64,000 nucleotides of DNA from Cafeteria roenbergensis (lineage: Eukaryota > Sar > Bigyra > Bicosoecida > Cafeteriaceae), in contig VLTN01000020.1 in the NCBI GenBank assembly GCA_008330645.1, forward strand, positions 484,951 to 548,950, read 5' to 3'. Positions 18,907-28,428 of this stretch are shown piece by piece. A program made the position numbers and the translations under genes. The notes under the pieces were generated by a model, which was not told the DNA's origin, did not search any database, and was given only the letters and a program-made list of their open reading frames with translations. How positions within the stretch are numbered: the stretch's first letter is position 1; each line of letters starts with the position of its first letter.

Positions 18907-20451
18907 ATGGTGAGCGGCCCTGCGCGCGCACCGGTTCGGGGCTTGGCCCAGCCCCGGCAGTCCCGCGCCCGCGCCCGCCTCGGAGCGCTCCGCGACGAAT
19001 GCGGGCCGCAGCCCGCCTCGCTGCCGGCCCAGCCCCGCCCCCTCTCGCGGCCACGCACGCCCCTTCCGCGCACATCGCCGCCGCGCGCGTCGCGTCGCAG
19101 GCCCGCCGGTACGATGGACGCACGACGACGTTCGACCCGGACGGTGAGCCGCCAACCGCGCCCAGCGCAGCGCGGCGCCTGCCCGTGCGCTGCCGCCGGC
19201 CGCCGCGCTCCCAGGCGCGCAAGCAAGAGGGTGGCGCCCGACGGCGTCTTGCAAGCGCGCGCTGAGCTTCTGGCGCCCCAGCTGCTTCGCACAGCCCTGG
19301 CGCACAAGCCAAGCCTCCGGCCGCGTTGCCTGGTCATGATTCGCGTTCGCGCAGGGAGGCTGTTCCAGATCGAGTACGCCGTCGCGGCCATTGACAACGC
19401 GGCCCCGGCAGTCGGCGTGCTTGCCAAGGATGGCATTGTGATTGCGGGCGAGAAGAAGGTGCTCTCCAAGCTGCTGGCCACGCCCAAGTCGTCCGAGAAG
19501 ATGGCAACCGTGGACGAGCACATTGTGTGCGCCGTCGCAGGCCTCACGTCCGGTGAGACTGGCGCAGCCCACCCCAGGGGACTGCCACGCCATGCACGGC
19601 TGCGCGGTCTGCGGTGCAGTCTTCCGGCCGCCGGCCGCCGGCCGCCTCGCGCGCCCGTGCCACTGCTGCTGCTGCCGCCTGTGCAATCGCCTCGCCCCCC
19701 CCCCCCCCCCGTGCCTGCCCCCCCTCGGCCCCACACGCGCGTCTGAATGCCGCTCGCAGACGCCAACATTTTGCTGACCCAGGCGCGGCTCGTGGCCCAG
19801 CGGCACCTGTTCAAGTACGGCGAGCGCGCCCCCGTCGAAACGCTTGTGCAGCAGCTGGCCGACTACAAGCACGTCTACACCCAGACTGGCGGCCTCAGGC
19901 CCTTCGGAGTGTCGCTCATGTACGCCGGCTGGGACGAGCACCGCGGCTTCCAGCTGTACCTCTCCGACCCCAGCGGCAACTACGGAGGCTGGAAGGCAGC
20001 CGCCATGGGCGCCAACAGCGGCAACGCCACCTCCCACCTCAAGGGCGCGTACGAGGAGGGCGTCAGCGTCACCGACGCGCTGGACCTCGCAGTCACCACC
20101 CTCCTCAAGGCACTCGACACCTCCACCCCGTCGGCTGACCGCGTCGACGTTGCCGTGCTGACGCTGGCGGGCGGGCTGGGCGACACCCCGGCCGCCGCTG
20201 GCTCCGCCGAATCATCCTCCTCCTCGTCGTCTTCCTCGTCCGCCGCCGCTGCCCCCGCTGGCACTGGGGCCAACGCTGCTGAGGACGAGGCCTTTGTTGC
20301 TGCCGCCAAGGCTCTCGGAACCGCCGGCGGGTACCACGACGCCGGTGCCCCCAAGCCCGTTCACCGCGTGCTCTCGCACAAGGAGGTGGAGGCGGTCATC
20401 GCGCGCGTTGCCGACAAGATCGCGCACGACGATGACGCCAAGGCCGAGTGA
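18907..20451 (+). CDS. PSMA4: 20S proteasome alpha subunit, PSMA4 type, four exons
   Basis: Alpha-ring subunit of the 20S proteasome. Exons 18907-18909, 19101-19143, 19355-19552 and 19760-20451 join to 311 residues. The first coding exon is only the ATG. Exon 2 gives ARRYDGRTTTFDPDG and exon 3 RLFQIEYAVAAIDNAAPA, the alpha-subunit N-terminal signature. Further family matches are ILLTQARLVAQRHLFKYGE, LADYKHVYTQTGGLRPFGVS and YLSDPSGNYGGWKA, which point to PSMA4 rather than other alpha subunits. A Ser/Ala-rich insert of roughly 60 residues (about 20,195-20,350) separates the TLAGGLG strand from the C-terminal VHRVLSHKEVEAVIARVADK; the usual length is about 250-260. All donors are GTGAG. Intron 3 carries a run of sixteen C. 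Confidence 0.94.
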
Positions 20452-20739
20452 CCCTGCCGCCCGCCGGTGACGCGCAGCCGATGCGTGTTCTTCGGCGCCG
20501 CTGCTGCTGCCTGTCGCTGCAGCGGGCGCGGAGGTCGCCTCGCTGTGGGCCAGCGCACCGCGCCCACCCACCTCCCCTGCGTTCGTGTGTGTCGCCATTG
20601 CGTCCAGGGCCGCCACCCGCCCCTCCCAGCAAACCGACTGCCATCAATCCCAATCGAATCGGCTCCTCGCTTGCGCTCAGCGGCCGCACTCAGGTCACGC
20701 AAGGGCCGCGCCCAATCAGCCTTCAACCACGCCTCACCC

Positions 20740-23700
20740 TCACTCTGCCGTCGCCGGCACCACGATGCCCAAGTCGTCCAGACCCCTGCGGCCCGCCACC
20801 TCGATGCCGTGCTCGTTGGCCAGGTGCAGGAGCGTGATAAAGTAGAACGGCACGCTCGCGCCCACCGCCTCGGCGCGCACACCCGCCACCACGGAGGCGA
20901 AGCTCGCGCCCTCCTCCTCGCCACCATCGCCGGCGGAGTCCCTGCTGGGGCTGAAGCCGCCCTCGCCCTCGCCCTCGCCCTCGCCCTCGCCCGCGCTGCC
21001 GTCGGCTGGCGCGCCTGCACGCGTGCGGCGGGCGCGAACTGGCCCGTCGCTGGCACGGACCCTCGGGCGCGTGAGCTCCGACGGCAGAGCCGCAATGCCC
21101 CTCCACACTGTCTCCTTCAGGGCGCTGACGTCCACGCGCTTGGCAGAGCTGGCATGGCCAACCGCCATCCGCGCAACGGTGCGGCTGGCCTGGGCAAGGC
21201 CGGCGACTCCGGCCAGGCCCGTGTCGATCATGCGGCCGTCGCGGGACACGGTGACGGCCCCAGCGCGGCTCGGCAGCGCCATGGAACCCCAGCCGTCGGC
21301 GTCGTCAGCGCACCCGCCGTCCATCTCCGGCAGCCCGTCGCCGAACCAGCCGCCGTCGGCATCGTCGGAGCCCACGCCGCCGCCGCCGTCGCCGCCCACG
21401 CCGCCGCCGTTGCCTCTCCAGGACGACGGCTCGTCCGCCCAGCCGACGGCCCTCGGCCCGGCGCCAACGGCCCCTCCTCCCGCGGCGGCGCCGCCCGCTT
21501 CCGCGCCGTGGCCTGGCGAGGCCACCAGCACCGACACGGCGATGTCGGGCCGGGAGAGCAGGCGCGAGAGCGACGCGACGTCGCTGACCCCCGCCACGGC
21601 CCCGCCGCCGCGGTTGGCATCGTCTCCGCTCTCCTCGAACGCGCGAAGCAGCCTCTTGCGCGCGGCCGCCGACTGCCTGATCCCGGAGCGGCGCGAGCCA
21701 ACGAGCGACAGACGAGCATCGCTCTCCTCGGGCGCGGCGTCCCCGAACGCGAGCGCTGAGGCCGCGGCGGCAGCGGAAGCAGCACCGGCCCGTTTTGCGC
21801 CGGCACCCGCGGCTGCATCGGCCCCGGCCCCGGCCCCACTGCCGCTGCCGCCGCCGCCACGAGCCGCCCGCAGCGCCGCTCTACCCCAAAGCCGAGCGCC
21901 GAGACCACCCCTCCGCATCCACGCCCGCGCTGCCGCCAGCCGTCTGCCGCCTAGCAGCGCAGTCTGCCCGCCGCCGCCGCCCGCACCCGCGCCAGCCACC
22001 GACGAGTCCGCACCGCCGGCCGTGAGCACGTCGGCAACCCCCCAGCCAGCACCAGCGCCAGCGCCATCGCCAGCGCCAGCGCCAGCGCCGGCGCCGGCAA
22101 GGCCTAGTCCGTCAGCCGCGCGCGCCTCCGCTCCGGCCGCCCGGAACACCGTCTCCAGGACGCGGGCTGCGCTTGCCGCCGGGGAACTGGCGCCGCCAAA
22201 GCCGTGGCCGCCTCCGCCAGCAGCGCCGCCAGGCGCGGCAGAGCCAACAGCGTCGTCATGGTCGCCGTCCTCGGCGAAGCCGCCGCCGTCGTCCATGCCG
22301 CCGCCCCAGCCCCAGTCAAAGCCCCCTTCGTCGCCGTAGCCATCGTCATTGCCCCCGGCACCAGCACCCGTAGCGGCACCGGCGTTGCCTCCTCCAGGCG
22401 TAGCTGCATGGCCCCGCAGCGCCGACGGCTGGGGCTTGCGCGCAGACGTGAGCCACCGCATCGCCCCGCCAGGCGCCACAGGCCGGGCCGGCGTCGCGCC
22501 GCCTTCGAGGACGCCTCCGCCACCTCCTCCAAACCCGCCCGCGAAACCGCCACACCCGTCCTCGAAGCCGTCGTCCCAGACACCGATGTCCAGATCGTCG
22601 AACCCGAGGGGGTCCACGCCTGCGCCGCCCAGCCCGGCGCTGTCCTCGTCCTCGCCCGCGTCCTCGCCGTCCGCAGCCCCTGCACCAGCGCGGCCGCCGC
22701 TCTTGCCGCCTCTGCCCGCGCCTGCGCCCGCGTCCGCGCTTGCGGTCGAAGCCGCGGCCCCGCGGCGCCTGGAAGCCGCAGCACCTGGCTTCCCAGCGCC
22801 AGCGCCAGCGCCAGCGCCAGCACCGGCCCCTGCGCCCGCTGGCTCGCCGTCCACCCATACCGCGCGCAGCGCGGCCCCGGCCTCCTCCAGCTGGGCGTAG
22901 AGCGGGGCGATGTCTCCGCACACGCCCGGCGCCTCCTCCTCGAACTCGACCTCGCCACCGCCGCCCCCCGCCGCGCTGGAACCCCCGTGGCCATCGGTGT
23001 CGTCGTCGTCGTCGTCGTCGCCATCGTATCCTCTGCCTCGCCCGCCGGCGCCTGCATCCAGGGGCACTCCCCCCAGCGCGGCTACGAACACCGCGGACAG
23101 CTCCGCCCCGCCCTGCACCTCGCTCTCGCGGGCGTGCTGCAGGCCCCCCTCCAGCTGCTTGGCAGTCGCCGCGGGCTCGCCGCCCTGCAGCTCCGCCACG
23201 TCATCCACGTCGTGCTCGGTGCCTGCGGCCCGCGTGTCGACAGCCTCCGCCTCGTGCAGGAGTCGGCCGCCCTCGCCCACCCCGAGCCAGCGGAGCAGCA
23301 GGCCGCCCGCCCCGCCCTCGTCGAACACACGGCTCAGGGATGCGAACACGGCGTCGGGCTGCGGGGCGAGGCTGCCGTCGGGCATGGCCAGCGAGGCCTC
23401 GCTCGCAAGCGTTGACCCGCCCCCCACGCGCCGCCGGGAGGCCTTGGCGCGCGACAGGCCATCCTCGTCTGACGCCGCGCTCCCTTCGCCGGCCGCGGCC
23501 CCGCCCTCGGCGCCATCGCGCGCGGAGATGGTCTCGAGCACGCGGAAGCTGCTGGACCAAGTGTCATCCACGCGGCAGCTATACACCTTGACGGACGCGT
23601 CCAGCGTGCACGACGCGCGCTGGAAGTTGAACAATGAGGGCGGGGCGTTTTGCCCGCCGGGCACGCGCGCGGACGCGGCAGCGAGAAACTCGGCGTTCTC

Positions 23701-23997
23701 CTTGTCGTGGGCAAATGCCTCCTCTGCGACGCTGCCGTCGGCTTGCGCGCCGTCGTCGAACACGGCGTCCATTCCGCCCCCGAGGTCGATTGCCCACACG
23801 TCCTGGCTCGACATGCGGCTCGCGCTGGACATGGCGAGCAGGCGCTCGTGCGCCGCGGCGTGCGAGGCGGCGCCTGTCGCCTTGCTGGTCTTGTTGGCGC
23901 CCGCTCGGCCGAAGCTCACGCGGCGGCCTCCGGCCGAGCTCTTGCGCCTGCGAGCGAAGGACGGCCGGGACACCAAGGCGGCGGTGGGCGAGAGCAT
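20740..23997 (-). CDS. NCAPH: Condensin complex kleisin subunit (CAP-H/Barren)
   Basis: Non-SMC kleisin subunit of condensin, which bridges the SMC2/SMC4 heads and compacts mitotic chromosomes. About 1085 residues from the Met at 23997. Near residue 130 it has CTLDASVKVYSCRVDDTW, matching the family's AGTLDASTKIYAVRVD. The C-terminal winged-helix part has SAKRVDVSALKETVWRGI and FYFITLLHLANEHGIEV, matching the Barren family's KKLKQSMWSLL and FACLLHLANEKNL. In between are Gly/Asp-rich stretches of low complexity, including Gly-Ala repeats from AGCGCC hexamers. The N terminus holds VSRPSFARRRKSSAGGRRVS, a basic segment. The open frame extends to 24459 without family similarity. The stop is 288 bases from the convergent PSMA4 stop. 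Confidence 0.88.
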   Translation of the reverse strand: MLSPTAALVSRPSFARRRKSSAGGRRVSFGRAGANKTSKATGAASHAAAHERLLAMSSASRMSSQDVWAIDLGGGMDAVFDDGAQADGSVAEEAFAHDKENAEFLAAASARVPGGQNAPPSLFNFQRASCTLDASVKVYSCRVDDTWSSSFRVLETISARDGAEGGAAAGEGSAASDEDGLSRAKASRRRVGGGSTLASEASLAMPDGSLAPQPDAVFASLSRVFDEGGAGGLLLRWLGVGEGGRLLHEAEAVDTRAAGTEHDVDDVAELQGGEPAATAKQLEGGLQHARESEVQGGAELSAVFVAALGGVPLDAGAGGRGRGYDGDDDDDDDTDGHGGSSAAGGGGGEVEFEEEAPGVCGDIAPLYAQLEEAGAALRAVWVDGEPAGAGAGAGAGAGAGAGKPGAAASRRRGAAASTASADAGAGAGRGGKSGGRAGAGAADGEDAGEDEDSAGLGGAGVDPLGFDDLDIGVWDDGFEDGCGGFAGGFGGGGGGVLEGGATPARPVAPGGAMRWLTSARKPQPSALRGHAATPGGGNAGAATGAGAGGNDDGYGDEGGFDWGWGGGMDDGGGFAEDGDHDDAVGSAAPGGAAGGGGHGFGGASSPAASAARVLETVFRAAGAEARAADGLGLAGAGAGAGAGDGAGAGAGWGVADVLTAGGADSSVAGAGAGGGGGQTALLGGRRLAAARAWMRRGGLGARLWGRAALRAARGGGGSGSGAGAGADAAAGAGAKRAGAASAAAAASALAFGDAAPEESDARLSLVGSRRSGIRQSAAARKRLLRAFEESGDDANRGGGAVAGVSDVASLSRLLSRPDIAVSVLVASPGHGAEAGGAAAGGGAVGAGPRAVGWADEPSSWRGNGGGVGGDGGGGVGSDDADGGWFGDGLPEMDGGCADDADGWGSMALPSRAGAVTVSRDGRMIDTGLAGVAGLAQASRTVARMAVGHASSAKRVDVSALKETVWRGIAALPSELTRPRVRASDGPVRARRTRAGAPADGSAGEGEGEGEGEGGFSPSRDSAGDGGEEEGASFASVVAGVRAEAVGASVPFYFITLLHLANEHGIEVAGRRGLDDLGIVVPATAE

Positions 23998-24514
23998 CGC
24001 GCGCGTCCGAGTGGCACGCACGTGTGGGCTCGCACAGCGGCAGTGCAACAGCCACAACATCGCCAGCGGAAGCAAACGACAAGCGGAGCCAGAGCCGACC
24101 CTGAGCGGCTTGGAGCGGCCGAGCTGAGCTGAAGGAGGCTCACTTGCTGGGACGCTTGGCCTGGGCGTTGACTGCTGCTGCCGCTGCAGCGAGGACGGAA
24201 GGCTCGACGCTGCCAAGTTGCGCGACGGCTGCCGCCACTCCTCCGGCGGACGCGAGCGGGCCTGCCCCCGAGAGGCGGCGGCTCCCGGCGCCCCCGCCGA
24301 GGCTCTTTCGCCCGCCTGCTCGACGGGCAACGGAAGGCATGCGCGCAGTCGCGGGACGAGCAAGGGGTGCCTGAGCCGGGCTCGGGCGAAGCAGTGCCAA
24401 CGGGCGCCAACCGGGCCTGGCCAGCTGCTGGCCACGCGGCGCAGAGCCGCACGACGCACGAAGGCACCGAATTGCAGCGCATTCGTTCCACCGCTTCAAG
24501 TGACCGGTGGCGCC
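23998..24514. promoter_or_regulatory. Shared upstream region of NCAPH and PNO1
   Basis: 517 bases between divergent start codons. No named motif was recognised; weak open frames here have no family similarity. Confidence 0.4.
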
Positions 24515-25640
24515 ATGGCAGCGGCCGCAGCTCACCCTGTCGACATGCACGACGACGATGACATTGACATGGGGGACGAGGGCATCGCCGCCATGGACGT
24601 GCACGCGGCTGCCGCCCCTTCGCTCGTCGCTGCGGCGGCCGCCTCGGCGCCGCCCGGCGCCTCCGCGGGCTCCTCCAGCTCGGCGTCCAGCTCAAGCGCG
24701 CCCAGCTTCACGCCCCTCTCCAGCACCGCGGGCGTGCGGACCACGGACGCCGAGACGCGCCAGATTCGGGTGCCGAGCAACCGCTTCACCCCCCTGCGCG
24801 AGCAGTGGGAGTCCATCATGCGCCCGCTGGTCGAGCACATGCGCCTGCAGGTGCGCTTCAACCCCAAGACCCGTTGCGTAGAGATGCGGAACGGGAAGAG
24901 CACGGAGGACTCCGGCGCGCTGACCAAGGCGGAGGAGTTCGTGTCGGCCTTCATGTGCGGCTTCGAGGTGCGCGACGCCATCGCCCTGTTGCGGCTCGAG
25001 GACCTGCGCGTCGGTGAGTAGTCGCTGCGGCGCAGAGTCGTGCCCCTGTTCCCGCGGGCCTTGACGTTGAACCTGGCGCCTCGGCACCTCGAGCTGCAGA
25101 GGCGGTGGCCTTGGCACGACCAGAGCCCTCTGCAGCGGTTCGACTGACAGAGAGAGAGAGACAGAGGTTGGGGGGGCAGGGGGGGGGGGACAAAAGGCGG
25201 AAGCGCAGGGGCTACGCAAGGCGGGCCACCACGTTACGGAGACAGCGGAAGGGGGCGGGACCGCTGCGCAGCCGTGCGCAGGCTGGCCGCGCCGAACCCG
25301 TGCGCCGCCCTGCCACTCCTCCCCCGCCTCTCGCTGCCGCACGCTGTCCGCGCCCCTCGCAGAGTCGTTCGACGTGACGGACGTCAAGACCCTCCGCGGC
25401 GACCACCTCTCGCGCGCAATCGGCCGCATCGCCGGCATGGGAGGCAAGACCAAGTTCGCCATCGAGAACGCCACCCGCACGCGCATCGTCGTTGCGGACG
25501 CCAAGGTCCACATTCTCGGCGCATACGCCAACATCCAGGTGGCCCGTGACGCCGTGTGCTCTCTCATCCTCGGCTCGCCGCCCGGCAAGATCTACAACCA
25601 GATGCGCAACGTGGCGGCCAGGATCGGCCAGCGCTACTGA
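24515..25640 (+). CDS. PNO1: Ribosome assembly KH protein PNO1 (Dim2), two exons
   Basis: Nucleolar RNA-binding protein needed for 18S rRNA maturation; it recruits the Dim1 methylase and guides Nob1 cleavage. Exons 24515-25013 and 25363-25640 join in phase 1 to 258 residues, the normal length (about 250). The acidic N terminus ([14 protein letters not shown]) is followed by [20 protein letters not shown]. The KH domain crosses the junction as [17 protein letters not shown] and includes [34 protein letters not shown] and [14 protein letters not shown] at the end. The intron (25014-25362) starts GTGAGT, ends CTCGCAG and contains a G-rich stretch. The start context is gcgccATGgca. Confidence 0.95.
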
Positions 25641-26636
25641 GCGGCCGCTCTCTCTCTCACTCTCTCTCTCTCTCTCGCTGTCGCTCTGGCAAACAGACCG
25701 CGGGCTGCTGTCCTGCACCACCCCACCGGCTCCTCCCGCCCACCGGCTCCCGGCCGGCTACCCTTCGTTCCCAGCTGCATCCGACCTCGCTTGCATTTGT
25801 GTGTCTCTCTCTCATTTCTGTACCGGCTCTGAGCCCTGCTGCCACAACGGTGCTCACCGCCCACGACCAACGCCGAGCACTCCCATCAGCCAAGCACTCG
25901 CCAGCAGCGGCAGCAGCACGAATTGACTCTCACGGCGCTGTCTAAATGAGCTCTTCGTGCGGCTTGGCTCTCAGATTGCGACAGCACCCTCCCTTTGTTG
26001 CAGCCGATTTCCATGAAGCAGCGCTCAAATGGCGTGCGCGGGCACGCACAACCCTTGCGCGTCCTTTGCTCCGTATCAAAGAGCCTAGTCTGTGGCGCGC
26101 GCCTTTGCAAATGACCAGCGCTTGCATCTTGCAGCTGGCCTCGGCACAGTGCTCCCCATGCGCTGCCTGGTCCTGCTTTTTAAAAGAGGTGCAAGACTTG
26201 GGGAGCACTTCTCCCGCATCTTGACGCCGAGACCCTGGGTCCCCCGTGTCAGCTGCAGACAAACGCTCGGTCAGGCGCCCACCGCCCACGCTCGGAGCGA
26301 CCTCGAGCCGCCATGCCCACGAGAGCAGCACCAGGGCCTCGGCATCGATCCCAGAGGGCATCGGTGAAACCTGACGAGGGTCATCAGCCTGCGCCCAGAA
26401 GAGGCAAAATGTTCGGGGGCTGCACAGCCGGGCGCGTCACAAGGAACATTGTATTGGCGGCCTATGCAATGCAAAGTTGTGAGACGTCGAGGCCAGGTGG
26501 TGCTCCTGGCGCCGGATCGGCACGCGTGGTGGCGGAGTGCTGGAGTGCGTCGCTTTGCCACCTCAGCGATGGCTCTGCCGGAAGCGCATGCGTGGGACGC
26601 TGGGCGCCGCTGCCACGTCCCGGGCAGCGCACGAAG
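25641..26636. other. Spacer between PNO1 and MMAA
   Basis: About one kilobase. It begins with a TC dinucleotide run (about 25,649-25,679), then TC/GT-rich sequence to about 25,820. The rest is less GC-rich than its surroundings and has no recognisable protein, tRNA or repeat. It must hold the MMAA promoter. Confidence 0.55.
25649..25679. repeat. TC dinucleotide microsatellite
   Basis: A CT/TC run with one A interruption, just after the PNO1 stop. It probably lies in the 3' UTR. Confidence 0.85.
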
Positions 26637-28242
26637 ATGATCGCGGCTCGAGTGATGCGCGGCCCAGTGGGGCGCGCGGTCATTGGCGCAGCCGTCCCGC
26701 TTCCGGGCGGGTGGGCGCGGCTCGCGTCTGGGCTCGCAGAAATCCAGCCCGCAACGCAGGCCTTGGCGCAAGGGGTCATGGCTGGGGACCGGCGCAGCCT
26801 GTCCCGCGCGATCACCCTCAGTGAGCGCAGGTGACGATGCGCAAGGCAGCTGGGCGAACTGCAGCGTCGGCCGAGGTCGGGTGGCCGGGAAGGCCGCAGG
26901 TCGGAACAGCCGGGAGCCAGCGTCGCGTGCCGCAGCCCCCGCTTGCGCTCACACAAGCAGCGCCCGTGGACGTTTTCATTGTTCTTTTTCTTTTGCCATG
27001 GTGAACTCTGCAGTTGAGTCCAGTCGGGAGGAGCACCGGCGCCAAGCGGAGCTGCTTCTGGACGCGGTGCTCGAGCGGCGGCGCTCGGACGACTCGCAGA
27101 GCGCGGCCGCCAAGGCGAGGGCCACGGCCAGGGCGGCAGCGGAGGCGGCCGCCGCAGCTGCCAGCGCCAAGGGCAGCACGGGCGCGGAGGCCATGGGAGC
27201 GGCGGCGGAGGCGGCCGTCGCCGCGGAGGCCGTGGTCGACTCGGACCTCGCGCGCGGCCCCGCGACGCGGACCGAGGAGGAGAGCGCCGCCTCCGCGCCT
27301 GCCGCCTCGGGTGCTGACGGCGGCGCCGCGTCCGAGCTTCCGTCCCCGCCCGCCGGGCCCGGCGGCGAGTTTCACGGCGGCTGGCCCAGCACGCTGCGCG
27401 TCGGCATCGCCGGCCCGCCCGGGGCGGGCAAGAGCACGCTGATCGAGGCGCTGGGGCAGCAGCTCTGCGCGTGGGGCCACCGCGTGGCAGTGCTGGCCAT
27501 CGACCCCTCCTCCACGCGCACCGGCGGCAGCATTCTCGGCGACCGGACCCGCATGACGGAGCTGTCGCGAAACCGCAGGGCGTTCGTGCGGCCCTCGCCA
27601 ACCAGGGGCGCGCTGGGGGGCGTGGCCGCGCACACGAACGACGTGGTGCTGCTGTGCGAGGCGGCGGGGTTCGACATCGTGCTGGTGGAGACGGTGGGAC
27701 TGGGGCAGAGCGAGGTGGCGGTGGACGCGACGGTGGACTGCCTGGCGCTGGTGCTGCCCCCCGCCGGCGGGGACGAGCTCCAGGGCGTGAAGAAGGGCAT
27801 CATGGAGTGCGCGGACATCGTGGCCGTGAACAAGGCCGACGGCGACATGGCCCGGCAGGCGCGCCTGGCCGCGCTCGAGTACAAGCGCGCGCTCACGCTC
27901 ATCCCGCCCAAGCACCCCATGACCGGATGGCGGGGCGAGGCGACCACCGTGTCGGCTCTGCAGCCCGACACGGTGGCGACCCTGTGGTCAGTGGTGACCC
28001 GCTTCAGGGCCGAGATGACCGCGCACGGGGAGGTGCGGAGGCGCCGCGCCGCGCAGGCGGGCCAGTGGCTGTGGTCGCAGCTGGAGGCGCAGGCGCTGGA
28101 ACGCCTGCGCAAGGACCGGGCCGTTGTCACGGCCGCGGCGGGCATGCTTGGGCGCCTGTCGGAGGGCTCCATCAGCCCCAGACGCGCTGCCCACGTTGTG
28201 CTTGAGAACCAGTGGGACACGGGGCCCAAGGCGGAGGCCTAG
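26637..28242 (+). CDS. MMAA: Mitochondrial methylmalonyl-CoA mutase GTPase chaperone, two exons
   Basis: G3E-family GTPase (MeaB/ArgK/MMAA) that loads and protects adenosylcobalamin in methylmalonyl-CoA mutase, in the mitochondrial matrix. Exons 26637-26820 and 27014-28242 join in phase 1 to 470 residues. The junction rebuilds the family's [16 protein letters not shown] segment. Exon 1 has a basic, Ala-rich, presequence-like N terminus and [17 protein letters not shown]. Exon 2 has the P-loop [30 protein letters not shown], the switch/Walker B region [15 protein letters not shown], and VNKADGD (NKxD). The C-terminal helical dimerisation arm follows. An Ala-rich insert between the helix and the P-loop makes it longer than human MMAA (418). 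An ATG at 26998 lies in the intron and is not the start. Confidence 0.92.
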
Positions 28243-28428
28243 CGCGGGCCTGATCGAGTCAAGCCGGGGCGGGTGTGGGCGGCCAAAGGGCGACGCTGGA
28301 ATTACACAATTAGGCGTTGCCGCACGCACATGAGATGAGTCGCTGCCAATAGCCATGGCCGGTGCAAAGCATGCGGGCACAGGCCAGCACAGGCGCCGCG
28401 GCCGGGTTAAGACCACGCGCACCAGCCC

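Noticed and set aside
18590-19312. N-terminal extension of VPS11 to 19312
   Set aside because: It runs across the first exons of PSMA4 and precedes the canonical start of the VPS11 family.
26998-27000. ATG as the MMAA start
   Set aside because: Conserved family residues cross the 26820/27014 splice junction, which removes this ATG.
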